A stretch of 55,489 nt of DNA, taken from NCBI GenBank assembly GCA_963833885.1, contig CAWHZU010000021.1, positions 1 to 55,489 on the forward strand, in the 5' to 3' direction. The notes beneath the pieces were generated by a model, which worked only from the letters and a program-made list of their open reading frames with translations, did no database searches and was not told where the DNA came from. Both the position numbers and the translations under genes were made by a program. Below, in pieces: positions 1 through 9,060 of the stretch. Source of the DNA: JASHPR01 sp963833885. GTDB taxonomy: Bacteria; Actinomycetota; Actinomycetes; Streptosporangiales; Streptosporangiaceae. Within the stretch, counting starts at the first letter, position 1. Each line of letters opens with the position of its first letter.

Positions 1-31
1 GATATCCTGGCTACTGGATGGAGGTGCGGTG

Positions 32-250
32 ATGGCTATGGTTAAGACCCCGATTGAGATCGACGAGGAGGCGCTGGCCACCGCTGCGGAGGTGCTCGGT
101 ACCAAGACGAAGAAGGACACGGTCAACGCCGCCCTCCGGGAGGTCGGTCAGCGGCTCGAGCGGCTGCGGGCTCTCGCCCAGCTGGGTGAGATGGCCGATC
201 GCGGAGACTTTGACGAGTTTCTCGGGAACAAGGCGGCATACCGCCGGTGA
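32..250 (+). CDS. vapB: VapB-family antitoxin
   Basis: A 72-residue protein that should neutralise the PIN-domain ribonuclease encoded immediately downstream and autorepress the operon. The N-terminal half (PIEIDEEALATAAEVLG, then TKTKKDTVNAALREV) has the strand-helix-helix pattern of VapB antitoxins. The tail (MADRGDFDEFLGNKAAYRR) is the part that in this family wraps the toxin. The ATG at 32 is chosen because GGAGG lies 7 nt upstream; an in-frame GTG three bases earlier is closer to it. The stop overlaps the vapC start by 4 nt, the usual translationally coupled arrangement. The promoter region is outside the window. Confidence 0.88.
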   Translation: MAMVKTPIEIDEEALATAAEVLGTKTKKDTVNAALREVGQRLERLRALAQLGEMADRGDFDEFLGNKAAYRR

Positions 251-666
251 GCCCGGCCCTGTACCTGATCGACACCTCCGCGCTGTTCCGGATCCTGCAA
301 GACAAGGTCCGCCAGGCCTGGACAGACCAGCTCGCCGCCGGGGTGATCGCCATCTGCCCGGTAGTCGAGCTCGAGTTCCTTTATTCTGCGCGGTCGCTTG
401 CCGACCGGCTCGCGAAGAAACGTCTGCTGCGCGAGGTGTTCGCCTGGGTACCCATGAGCGAGCGGGTATACGAGCGGGCTGAGGCAGTCCAGCAGATGCT
501 CACCGAAGCGGGCAAGCACCGGTCGGCGGGCCCAGTCGACCTGCTGATCGCGGCCACAGCGGAACGGGAACGGCTTACTGTCCTCTGTGACGACCGCGAC
601 TACGAGATGGTGGCCTCGGTGACGGGGCAACCCGTCAAGCTGGTCACCGATGTCGACGTGTCGTGA
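247..666 (+). CDS. vapC: VapC-family PIN-domain toxin ribonuclease
   Basis: A 139-residue PIN-domain protein, a Mg-dependent endoribonuclease of the VapC toxin type. Typical targets in this family are tRNA or rRNA; the target here cannot be read from sequence. The acidic active-site set is visible: Asp9 in LIDTSAL, Glu43 in VELEFLYS, Asp98 in DLLIAATA and Asp116/Asp118 in DDRDYE. The length is normal for VapC. The GTG start overlaps the vapB stop by 4 nt, so toxin translation is coupled to antitoxin. All catalytic acids are intact, so the toxin is expected to be active. Confidence 0.92.
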   Translation: MSPALYLIDTSALFRILQDKVRQAWTDQLAAGVIAICPVVELEFLYSARSLADRLAKKRLLREVFAWVPMSERVYERAEAVQQMLTEAGKHRSAGPVDLLIAATAERERLTVLCDDRDYEMVASVTGQPVKLVTDVDVS

Positions 667-738
667 CGATCGAGCATGAGGATGCTCTGCGCTCGTCACG
701 GGCCGTCGCCGCCCCCGCCGTTCCGCTGTTCCGGTCAG

Positions 739-3555
739 TTACGCGTTGAGAGCCAGGTCGATGGCGGACCTCAGGTCAAGCCTCGTTCCCCTGCTGTACT
801 CCGCCTCGAAGTCGGCGTCACCGAGGTGGGTGCGCACCTCATCCAGGCTCTGCTGGCGGAAGACGTCCTCGGGGTCTTGCCACGGCTCTCCACTGCTCCC
901 GAGGAATGCGTCGGCGAAGCCATGGAGTATGGCAGCTCGACGCCAATCGCCGGTGTCGGCGGAGTGGCATGCCAGGCCGAGCGTTGCGTATGGAATGTCA
1001 GGTCTGTTGCCGATGCGACGGCTCTCTTGGAGCGCTCGTCGGAACGCGTCTGCGGCGCCCGCCTCGTCGCCTTCTAGTCGAAGCACCCAGCCGAGATTGA
1101 TCATGGGGGTCGGGTTGTGAAGTCCAACGGCGCGATGGGCCTCCTCTGCACGTTGCAGGAAGCGCCGCGCTGAGGGCAGATCGCCTTTGCGCAGACTGGA
1201 CACACCAGCATTGTTGTAAAGGTCTCCGGCGAGGCTCTGATCTCCGGATCGTTCGACGCACGCGATCGCCTCAGCTGTTAGCGCGTCGGTCCGGCCCGGC
1301 TGTACCTGGTCGATACACATGGTAAGGAAGACCAGGCTGGGACCTAGCAGGCCGTCGTCGCCGAAGCGCCTGGCCCGTTCCACCGCGGCCTCGCCGTACA
1401 CAATGCCGCGGTCCGGCATTCCGGCAAAGTAGAGGATGCAGCACAGGACATGCCCAGCCTCGATGAGCAGGCGATCCTCCCCAAGATGGTCGGCGATCTC
1501 CATAGCTTCTTCGCCAAGGCGCAGCGCCAGGTCCATGTTGACCCCCCGGGCGATGATTGCTGCGCTCCCCAATGCTGCGGACCGCAAAGATGGATCAGCC
1601 CTCGCTTCGGGTCGCTCCAACACTGGAACGAGCACGCCGAGCGCCCGTTCCCGTTGCGAGTTCTCCGCCCAGAAACGGACAAGCGCCGTCCCGAACCGCA
1701 AGACCTGCTCCGTCCCCTCCGACACGTCGGCGGCGTCGACCGCATTGTCGACCGCCCGCCATATGTTCCCCTGCTCGGCGTTCAGCCTGCGGATCCACCT
1801 CGCCTGCTCCCGGCCCACGAACTCCGCCGCGGCCGCCTCGGCGACCGAGAGAAAGTAGCGGCAGTGCGCCTGGCTCAGTTCGTCGGCCTCAGATCCACCC
1901 GACTCGGCGAGCCGCTCCGCCGCGAACTGCCGGATGGTTTCCAGCAGCCGGTAGCGAAGAGCACCGTCGGCGGGCTCTGCCATGACGAGGCTCTTGTCGA
2001 CGAGGGATACTACGAGATCGGTAACCGCGAACATGTCGAGATCGCCGCCCGCGCAGATGGCCTCCACGGCATCGAGCTGGAACCCATCGACGAACACTGA
2101 CAGGCTCCGAAGCAGCTTCTTTTCTGACCCGGTGAGCAGCGAGTACGACCAATCCACGGTCGCTAGCAACGTCTGCTGCCGGGGGAGGACGTTCCGGCCG
2201 CCGCCGGTCAGAAGCCGGAACCGCTGGTCGAGCCGATCGTTGAGATCGACCAGCGAGAGTGCGCTAAGCCGGGAGGCTGCCAGCTCGATCGCCAATGGCA
2301 TGCCGTCAAGGCGTCGGCAGATCTGGGCGACCAGAGGCGCAGACGCTCGGTCGAGAACAAAGCTCACGCCCTGTGCCGCCGCCCGCTCAGCGAACAGGGC
2401 GACCGCGTCGGAGCGGTAAGGGTCCACCTCGCCAGTGTCGTCATCCTCGTCGGGCAGGGACATTGAGGGCACCCGGTAGATGGTCTCGCCGGCGATACCC
2501 AGCGGCTCACGGCTGGTCGCCAGCACACGGATCTCGGGGCAGTGGCGCAAGATGGCGTCGGCGACCTTCGAGCAGGCACCGATGAGGTGCTCGCAGTTGT
2601 CGAGCACGATCAAAGCCTGCTGGGACGCCAGACTCGTAACCAAGATGTCGAGCGGCGACTGACCCGAGCCCGTAGCCATCTTGAGGACCTCGAGGATCGT
2701 CGAGGCGACCGCGTCCTCGTTGGAGACCGGCGCGAGCTCGACGAGCCACACCCCATCGCCGGAGCCGTCGAGGAGCTCGGCAGCTAGCTGTATCGCCAAC
2801 CTCGTCTTGCCCGCCCCTCCGGCCCCGGTCAATGTCACGAGCCGGGAGCCCTTCACCAGGCGGCGTAGCTCGGACAGCTCTCGCTCGCGCCCGACAAACC
2901 CGGCTTGCTGGGCCGGGAGGTTGTTGGGCAGGGCCGGGTTGTCGAGAGAACGCAACGGCGGGAACTCCGACTGAAGACCGGGGGCCTGGAGCTGAAAGAT
3001 CTGCTCGGGCCGTCCCAGATCCTTCAAACGATGGTGCCTGAGGTCACGTAGAGACGTCCCATCCGGCAAAACGTCGCGGACCAGAGCCGCTGCGGACGAC
3101 GAGAACACAACCTGCCCGCCATAGGCGACTCCGGCCAGGCGCGCCGCCCGGTGGATGTCGAGGCCGACCAGCCCGGCCGCGGTCTCAGAGGCCTCGCCCG
3201 AATGCACTCCCATCCGCACTCGAACCTGCTCCCCTTCCGGCCAGTCCCGGGCCGCGAGCTCTCGCTGCATCTCCAGCACCGCCCTGACGCAGCCCCTCGG
3301 GGAGGTGAACACGGCAAAGAAACCATCCCCCAGCATGGTCATCTCGTTCCCACCGTGGGCCGCCAGGGAATCGCGGATGAGGCGATGATGCTCCGCCAGG
3401 AGGCGCGCATACGTCACCTCACCGAGGCGCCCAAGCAATGCCGTCGAGCCTTCGATGTCGGTGAAGAGAAAGGTCAGGGTAGCCGTGGCAGCAAGCCTAA
3501 GTGAACATGTGATAGATGGCGGACTGGGCCAGGCGCGGACAGCGGCGAAGGCCAT
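739..3555 (-). CDS. cyclase-homology / NB-ARC (STAND) / TPR regulator
   Basis: A 938-residue multidomain regulator. Residues about 25-165 form a class III adenylate/guanylate cyclase homology domain (FTDIEGST with metal Asp33; LGDGFFAVF with metal Asp77). Residues about 210-490 form an NB-ARC/AAA-like STAND ATPase with Walker A GAGGAGKT at 244-251 and Walker B LIVLDNCEH. The remainder is helical TPR-like repeat. The residue that usually selects the purine (Lys in K-x-x-G-D) is Thr73, and the transition-state Asn of the V-N-x-A-x-R motif is His135, so cyclase activity is doubtful. Proteins of this build are common in actinobacteria and are usually called LuxR- or cyclase-type regulators; no C-terminal LuxR helix-turn-helix is visible here. 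The start is uncertain: the ATG lacks a clear ribosome-binding site, and the domain begins about 25 residues in. Confidence 0.8.
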   Translation of the reverse strand: MAFAAVRAWPSPPSITCSLRLAATATLTFLFTDIEGSTALLGRLGEVTYARLLAEHHRLIRDSLAAHGGNEMTMLGDGFFAVFTSPRGCVRAVLEMQRELAARDWPEGEQVRVRMGVHSGEASETAAGLVGLDIHRAARLAGVAYGGQVVFSSSAAALVRDVLPDGTSLRDLRHHRLKDLGRPEQIFQLQAPGLQSEFPPLRSLDNPALPNNLPAQQAGFVGRERELSELRRLVKGSRLVTLTGAGGAGKTRLAIQLAAELLDGSGDGVWLVELAPVSNEDAVASTILEVLKMATGSGQSPLDILVTSLASQQALIVLDNCEHLIGACSKVADAILRHCPEIRVLATSREPLGIAGETIYRVPSMSLPDEDDDTGEVDPYRSDAVALFAERAAAQGVSFVLDRASAPLVAQICRRLDGMPLAIELAASRLSALSLVDLNDRLDQRFRLLTGGGRNVLPRQQTLLATVDWSYSLLTGSEKKLLRSLSVFVDGFQLDAVEAICAGGDLDMFAVTDLVVSLVDKSLVMAEPADGALRYRLLETIRQFAAERLAESGGSEADELSQAHCRYFLSVAEAAAAEFVGREQARWIRRLNAEQGNIWRAVDNAVDAADVSEGTEQVLRFGTALVRFWAENSQRERALGVLVPVLERPEARADPSLRSAALGSAAIIARGVNMDLALRLGEEAMEIADHLGEDRLLIEAGHVLCCILYFAGMPDRGIVYGEAAVERARRFGDDGLLGPSLVFLTMCIDQVQPGRTDALTAEAIACVERSGDQSLAGDLYNNAGVSSLRKGDLPSARRFLQRAEEAHRAVGLHNPTPMINLGWVLRLEGDEAGAADAFRRALQESRRIGNRPDIPYATLGLACHSADTGDWRRAAILHGFADAFLGSSGEPWQDPEDVFRQQSLDEVRTHLGDADFEAEYSRGTRLDLRSAIDLALNA

Positions 3556-3641
3556 GATGGGTAACGAGTGCCATCAGCGGTGAACGGTCAACGAACAGGC
3601 TGCGGCCAGCATGCCCGGCCCGGTACGGCTGCGCCGCAGGC

Positions 3642-4614
3642 ATGAACCACGGCGGGAGGAGTCGCCAGGTGCGATCACAGGCGCTGGCGGGCTTGCTGCG
3701 GCGGATCGAGCAGACCGGGGGGATCGCGTCAGCGCGGTTTCCGGTGTTCGCCGATCCCCGGTCCGGCGAATGGACGTGGTCGGATGACGGCGCCTGGTCC
3801 AGCGGCTTCTGGCCCGGGATGCTCTGGCTCGCCGAGGCCGCGACCGGCGAGCGCCACTTCGGCGCCCTGGCCGCCCAAAGCGCGCAGCGGCTGCGACCCC
3901 GTTGCCCGGCTGCTGCCTCCTGGTGCGCAGGACGCCAGGCTCTACGGCTGGCCGCGATCGGGCGCCTGCATTGACGGCCTGCCCGGTGCGGTGCCGTTGC
4001 TGGCCTTCGCCGCCGCCCGCACGGGCGACGACCGGCTGCGCGACATCGCGCTCGCCCATGCACGCGGGCATCTGGCACTGTGCATGCGCGCGGACGGCTC
4101 GGTGGCGCAATCGGCTACTTACGACCACCAGGGCCGGCTCTCCGGCCAGGCCTCGATCGAGGGCTCGTCCCGCGACAGCACCTGGGCGCGCGCACAGGCC
4201 TGGGCGATGCTGGGGCTTGCCCAGGCCGCGCACCTGGCTGGCGGAGAGCTCACTCAGCCAGCCAAGCGCGCCGCCGACTGGTACCTAGACCACCTGCCCG
4301 CCGACGGCGTGTGCTTCTGGGACTTCGACGACCCTGCCATCCCGAACGCCCCCCGCGACACCTCAGCCGCGGCCATCGCCGCCGCTGCTCTGCTGAAGCT
4401 GGCCGCGGCCAACGGCGACCAGTACCGCGCAGCCGCCGAGCACATCATCGACGCCCTGGCAGCCCGTCACCTCGCTGCCGACGGCGGCCTCCGCGACGGT
4501 TGTTACGAGCAGCGGAACGGGCTCGCCACCTCAAACGAGCTCATCTGGGGCGACTACTTCCTGCTCGAAGCGCTCCTTGCCCTCGACGGAGTGATCAGAC
4601 CCGGCACGCTGTGA
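3642..4614 (+). pseudogene. decayed GH88-like unsaturated glucuronyl hydrolase
   Basis: Two frames together encode pieces of one protein. 3642 to about 3890 gives the N-terminus (FPVFADPRSGEWTWSDDGAW, SSGFWPGMLWLAEAATGERH). About 3900 to 4614, one frame over, gives the C-terminal part (CIDGLPGAVPLLAFAA, DSTWARAQAWAMLGLAQAAH, SNELIWGDYFLLEALLALD). These match the alpha/alpha-barrel of GH88 enzymes, which remove unsaturated uronic acid from oligosaccharides. Only about 20 codons separate the AAQSAQRL and ACIDGLPG segments, where family members have roughly 60-80 residues including the HDxGF segment with one of the two catalytic aspartates. An internal deletion plus a frameshift therefore looks real rather than a single sequencing error. 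The ATG at 3642 is a guess. No other uronate-degradation gene is nearby. Confidence 0.65.
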
Positions 4615-4705
4615 CTTGTGCAGACGCGTCACAGGTCCGGCGGGACCGGCAACCGGCCACCGCCCGGCCGATTGAGGCGGGTCAAGCTCGAAGATCATGC
4701 CGCGA

Positions 4706-7423
4706 TTATTCCTCTGCTAGCAGGTCGGCAGTGGGCAGGCGGTGCAGCAGCGCTGCGGGCAGCAGCGCGGCCGCGGCGGTGACGAGAACCCCTGCGGCGA
4801 CCGCGGCGGCGGCGATCAGCAGCAGCCGGGCGGGCAGCTGCCCGGCGAACCAGGCCGCCGCGGCCAGCCCGAGCCCCGCGCCGACGAGGGAGCCGGTGAC
4901 GCCGATGATCGCGCCTTCGGTGATGACCAGGCGCGCCAGGGCGCTGTCGCGCCAGCCGAAGCTGCGGATGGTCGCCAGTTCGGCCGCGCGCTCGCGGATG
5001 TTGAGGAACACCGTGTCCGCGACGGCCAGCACGCCGAGGATGACCGTGGCGGCGGCGGCGACGTAGTCGACGCTGCGGACCTGGACCGCGACGGCGTCGC
5101 CGAGCAGCGACCCGACGATCACGCCGCGGAACGCGAACGTGACGGCGGTCAGCATTGTCAGCGCGGCGATGCCCACGGCCAGGCTGACCACCCCGATCGC
5201 GGTCCGGCCGGGGGTTCGGGCCACGTTGAGCAGAGCCAGCGAGGTGATCCCGCGAGGCTGGTGTGCGCGCCCGGCGGCGAGCACCGGCGGGCGGACCGAG
5301 GCGACCGGGTCGGCCCGCGCTGCCAGCCAGGCCGGTGCCAAGCCCCCGGCCAGGGCTACCGCGATAGCAACGGGAACGGCCAGCAGGGCCCGTTGCGGGG
5401 AGGCGTCCAGGCCAAGGGCGGCTGACACAGGCACCGATATCGCCGCGGCCAGCAGCCCGGCAAGCAGCCCGATCCCGGCCAGCTCGCCCAGCACGGTCGC
5501 GAACAGCCGGGACCGGCGCCAGCCGACCGCGGCGAGCACCCCCAGCTCGCGGCGGCGGCCGCGGACCGCGGCGGTGGCGGCGTTGGCGACGAACAGGCCG
5601 CACACGACCAGGATCAGGATGTACAGCGCGACGCTGGTCTTATCCACGGCCCTGAGGATCGCGATCGCCACGCCTTCTTTCACCCAGTTCTGCGACAGGG
5701 TCAGCGGCGGCTGGCCGAACCTGCCCGCGGGCACCTCGATGGCCACCGGCGACGGCGAGGAGCCGGCCACGACGTCCACGTCCAGTCCGGTGCGCTGCTC
5801 GATCTGCTGCGCCACCGCGTTGATCCGCTCCCGCGACAGCGCCCCGGGGCCGGTGACGCCCGCGACCTTGACCCGGATCACGCTGATCGGGTTGGCGGCC
5901 GGCACGCCGGTGTAGGAGTGATCGTTCTCCAGCGTTGGCAGCGCCGACAGCGTGGTGATCAGGTTCACCGGCTGGCTTACCAAGCCACCGAGGTTCTGGC
6001 TGGGCATCAGATCGCCCCTGTGCAGCGCCCGGCGGCTGGCCGCGTTCGCCGGCGAAGCGTCCACCGGCTGGTAGTCACCGAGCGGGACCTGCGACAGTCT
6101 GGCGAACGACTTGATCCTGGCCGGATCGAACACACCCGCGACCTTGATCAGGGCGAGATCGGAGCCGACCAACTGCGAGGCCTGCGCGGGCACGTGCGAC
6201 GTCACCGTGCGGTACTGGCTCTCTTCGTCGTCCATGGGCACCGAGGCCGCGCTGCCGGTGAGCCAGACCGACGAGGGGTTGACCACCTGACGCGGTGCCA
6301 GCGCCCCGGCCTTCGTGCGCTCGTACCCGACCGGGCCGACGGACCAGTAGCCGTCGACCGGGGTACCGCTGAAGGTGCCGCTCTGCGTGGTTCCCGTGTC
6401 GGTCGGCCCGAGCCCCTTGAGCACGGCGCTGTAGGCCTGCTGTGCCGTGGTCTGTACGGTGGCCACCGTGCGGCCAGGGGCCGAGGCCTGCGCGCTCGCC
6501 CAGGCAACGTTCATGTCTGGCGTCGCCGACGGCGCCGTGAGCTGCTGCAGGGTGGTTTTCGCGTACTCGTTCATGCCACTGCCCGAGGAGGCCAGCACCG
6601 ACAATGTCGGGCCGCCGCTGCCGCCCTCGTTCTCTGTCAGGTACTTGCCGGAGACAAGCGCCTTGTTCAGCCCGTCCAGTTTTGCCTCGGCATCCGGGTC
6701 GATGGCCGCGATCAGCACCGGGACGGTCCAGGTGATGAAGTAGCCAGCCTCGGAGTTGGCGATCGCCGGCTGGTCGAAGTGGTTCACCCGGGACCAGCAC
6801 AACGTATAGGACTGCGCGGCCGTGCCGAACGGGTTCGTTCCCGGTGCCAGGGTGCTGTCCCGTTTCACCTTGCATCCCGCGCCGGCGACATCGGTCGGGG
6901 ATTTGCCGATCAGAGGGCCGATGATGAGTGGTCGCGGCGTCACGTACAGGTATCCCGGCGGCTGCGTGACGCGGGTGGCGCCGTTGTCGCTGACCCAGGT
7001 GGTGGAGATCCGGTACAGCTGGCGGCTGGAGCCCTTCAGCGCGGCGGCCGGCACTGGCACGAAGATGGCGGCGTTGAGATCGGCGTAGCCGACCATCGCG
7101 ATCGGCGCGGCGACCTGGACGCCCGGGATCAGCTCGATCTGGTGCCACTGCGAGATAGTGATCCCGCCGTAGATGCCGGACAGGAAGTCCGGCGCCACCG
7201 TGCCGGTCTTGCTCTCCACCGCGGTCCTGGCCCCCTTTGGCCGAACCAGGATGTCGTAGGCGGGCCGGAAGTTCGCCGACACCTTGCCTACCGTGCGCGC
7301 CTGCGCGGTCTGCGACGCCGCGGTCAGCACGGTGAACGCGGTCGCCGCGACCAGCACCCCGGCGACCAGCGCCAGCGTCCGGGCAAGGCGGAACCGCACC
7401 TGCGACCAGGCCAGCCTGCCCAT
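4706..7423 (-). CDS. FtsX-like ABC transporter permease (unit A, intact)
   Basis: A 905-residue permease of the FtsX/MacB superfamily. A first membrane segment (about 13-35, LALVAGVLVAATAFTVL) is followed by a very large extracytoplasmic domain of about 500 residues. Then come three membrane segments of the first FtsX domain (starting near SVALYILILVVCGLFVANA), a second FtsX domain (GVVSLAVGIAALTML onward) and a C-terminus ending in ADLLAEE. The start is the ATG in MGRLAWSQVRF because GAGAGG lies just upstream; an in-frame start 20 codons earlier encodes an unlikely charged leader. No ATPase partner is adjacent, although such permeases need one. It is transcribed divergently from the MftF-like gene. 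The first 462 bases of the coordinates (4706-5167, the C-terminal coding end) are the only part not duplicated in unit B. Confidence 0.85.
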   Translation of the reverse strand: MGRLAWSQVRFRLARTLALVAGVLVAATAFTVLTAASQTAQARTVGKVSANFRPAYDILVRPKGARTAVESKTGTVAPDFLSGIYGGITISQWHQIELIPGVQVAAPIAMVGYADLNAAIFVPVPAAALKGSSRQLYRISTTWVSDNGATRVTQPPGYLYVTPRPLIIGPLIGKSPTDVAGAGCKVKRDSTLAPGTNPFGTAAQSYTLCWSRVNHFDQPAIANSEAGYFITWTVPVLIAAIDPDAEAKLDGLNKALVSGKYLTENEGGSGGPTLSVLASSGSGMNEYAKTTLQQLTAPSATPDMNVAWASAQASAPGRTVATVQTTAQQAYSAVLKGLGPTDTGTTQSGTFSGTPVDGYWSVGPVGYERTKAGALAPRQVVNPSSVWLTGSAASVPMDDEESQYRTVTSHVPAQASQLVGSDLALIKVAGVFDPARIKSFARLSQVPLGDYQPVDASPANAASRRALHRGDLMPSQNLGGLVSQPVNLITTLSALPTLENDHSYTGVPAANPISVIRVKVAGVTGPGALSRERINAVAQQIEQRTGLDVDVVAGSSPSPVAIEVPAGRFGQPPLTLSQNWVKEGVAIAILRAVDKTSVALYILILVVCGLFVANAATAAVRGRRRELGVLAAVGWRRSRLFATVLGELAGIGLLAGLLAAAISVPVSAALGLDASPQRALLAVPVAIAVALAGGLAPAWLAARADPVASVRPPVLAAGRAHQPRGITSLALLNVARTPGRTAIGVVSLAVGIAALTMLTAVTFAFRGVIVGSLLGDAVAVQVRSVDYVAAAATVILGVLAVADTVFLNIRERAAELATIRSFGWRDSALARLVITEGAIIGVTGSLVGAGLGLAAAAWFAGQLPARLLLIAAAAVAAGVLVTAAAALLPAALLHRLPTADLLAEE

Positions 7424-7574
7424 TGCCGCACCTCTCTCGTGCCGGTCCCCGGGCCCGGCGCCGGCCCGGGGGAGTGGGACCATGTTCGCGCCCTACATAG
7501 TGACAATGCAAGGGCGGACACCGGATCGCTGAGGCGCGACGTGCATGTGCTCTCACGGCTGGAAGAGAGCGGGC
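7424..7574. promoter_or_regulatory. divergent upstream region, permease / MftF-like gene (unit A)
   Basis: This region separates two divergently transcribed genes. At about 7453-7477 it has a nested GC-rich dyad: CCCCGGG and CCCGGGG arms around the palindrome CCGGCGCCGG. The dyad would fold in the 5' leader of the permease transcript close to its start codon. Unit B has lost one base in an arm. GGAAGAGA at about 7560-7567 is the likely ribosome-binding site of the GTG at 7575. This stretch differs more between the two units than the coding regions do. Promoter boxes could not be assigned confidently. Confidence 0.4.
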
Positions 7575-9050
7575 GTGCGCGAGACTGGCACGGTGAATCG
7601 CGCGACCGTGCCGCTGCCCGCCGGGTTTCGCATCGCGTTCGACCCCGGCACCCAGTTCGTCGGGTCCGACGTGCTGTTCGGCGGGTCGCCGCCGCGGCTG
7701 CTGCGGCTGAACACGGCGGGTGTTCGTGCGCTGGCGGAACTGCGCGACGGCCCGGTTGGCTCGCCGGACAGCGGACGCCTGGCCCGGCGGCTCACCGACA
7801 CCGGTCTTGCTCACCCGCGTCCACCGGAGCCGGAACGGCCCGCCGAGGTCACGGTCGTGATCCCGGTCCGGGACCGCGCTGCTGAGCTTGACCGCTGCCT
7901 GACCGCGCTCGGCACCGGCTACCCGGTCATCGTCGTGGACGACGGATCGCAGGATCCGGCCGCGACCGCCGGGGTGTGCCGGCGGCACGGCGCGCGGCTG
8001 GTGCGGCGCCCGGCACCGGGCGGCCCGGGCCCTGCCAGGAACGACGGGCTGGCCCTGGTGACCACGCCGCTGGTGGCGTTCCTCGACAGCGATTGCGTCG
8101 CGGGCCCGGAGTGGGTCTGCAGGCTGGCCGCGCATTTCGCGGACCCGATGGTCGGCGCCGTGGCGCCGCGGGTCCGGCCGGTAACGGGGAACTCCGCGGC
8201 GGGCCGGTACCTGGCCGCCAGGGCCCCGCTCGACCTGGGCCCGGCCGAGGCCCGCGTCGCGCCGCTGACCCGGCTGTCCTACGTGCCCACGGCGGCCCTC
8301 ATGGTCCGCGCCGGCGCGGTTCCGGCCGGCGGCTTCGACCCCGGCCTGCGCTACGGCGAGGACGTCGACCTGATCTGGCGGATGATCGGCGCGGGCTGGC
8401 GGGTCCGCTACGACCCGGCGGCCGAGGTGCGCCACGCCGAGCCGGGCCGCTGGCCGGCGGTGCTCGCCCGCCGGTTCCGCTACGGCAACTCGGCTGCGCC
8501 GCTGGCACGCAGGCACCCGGGCCTGGTGCCGCCGCTGATCTTGCAGGCCTGGCCGGCCGCGGCGGTCGCCGCGCTGCTGGCCAGGCCAGTGACCGCGATC
8601 GCCGCTTACGCGGCAGGCACCGGGCAGCTCGTCGAGCTGCTGCGCGAGTGGGACGTGCCGGCCCGGGGCGTGCTTGGCCCGATGGCCGGATCGGTGCGGC
8701 AGACCTGGCTCGACACCGGCCGGTGGACCGCGCAGTACGTGCTTCCCGTGGCCGCGGCCGGCCTCGCCATGCCGGGCGGCCACAGCAGCAGGGCGAGGCT
8801 GGCCCGCCGGCTCGCGCTGGCGTCGCTGGTCCTGGGGCCTCCGGCGGCGGAATGGATCCGCAGCCGGCCAGGGCTCGACCCGGCCCGGTTCACGCTCGGC
8901 TACCTGGCCGACGAGGCGGCTTACGGGGCGGGCGTGTACCGGGGCGCTCTGGCCGAGCGGATCGCCGCGCCGCTGCTGCCCCGGATCGCCTGGCGCCCGC
9001 TGCCCAGGCCAGCCCGGCGGCGTCTTCCCGGCGGGCGGCCAGAGCAGTAA
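7575..9050 (+). CDS. mftF: MftF-like family 2 glycosyltransferase (unit A)
   Basis: A 491-residue GT-A fold glycosyltransferase resembling MftF, the enzyme that glycosylates the redox cofactor mycofactocin. Visible features: the N-terminal module LPAGFRIAFDPG and LFGGSPPRLLRLN typical of MftF; the nucleotide-binding segment VTVVIPVRD and VIVVDDGSQD; the metal-binding LDSDC; the acceptor-side GGFDPGLRYGEDVDLIWRM; and a C-terminal region with hydrophobic segments ending YLADEAAYGAGVYRGAL. The GTG at 7575 is preferred because GGAAGAGA sits about 7 nt upstream; an ATG at 7545 and a GTG at 7593 are alternatives. No mftA-mftE gene lies in the window, so it is an orphan here and its acceptor is unproven. 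The hydrolase starts 10 bp downstream, suggesting an operon. Confidence 0.8.
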   Translation: MRETGTVNRATVPLPAGFRIAFDPGTQFVGSDVLFGGSPPRLLRLNTAGVRALAELRDGPVGSPDSGRLARRLTDTGLAHPRPPEPERPAEVTVVIPVRDRAAELDRCLTALGTGYPVIVVDDGSQDPAATAGVCRRHGARLVRRPAPGGPGPARNDGLALVTTPLVAFLDSDCVAGPEWVCRLAAHFADPMVGAVAPRVRPVTGNSAAGRYLAARAPLDLGPAEARVAPLTRLSYVPTAALMVRAGAVPAGGFDPGLRYGEDVDLIWRMIGAGWRVRYDPAAEVRHAEPGRWPAVLARRFRYGNSAAPLARRHPGLVPPLILQAWPAAAVAALLARPVTAIAAYAAGTGQLVELLREWDVPARGVLGPMAGSVRQTWLDTGRWTAQYVLPVAAAGLAMPGGHSSRARLARRLALASLVLGPPAAEWIRSRPGLDPARFTLGYLADEAAYGAGVYRGALAERIAAPLLPRIAWRPLPRPARRRLPGGRPEQ

Positions 9051-9060
9051 CTTGTCGGGC

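Noticed and set aside
676..1077. Plus-strand frame of 133 codons after vapC
   Set aside because: It lies opposite the well-supported TPR part of the STAND regulator and has no family resemblance.
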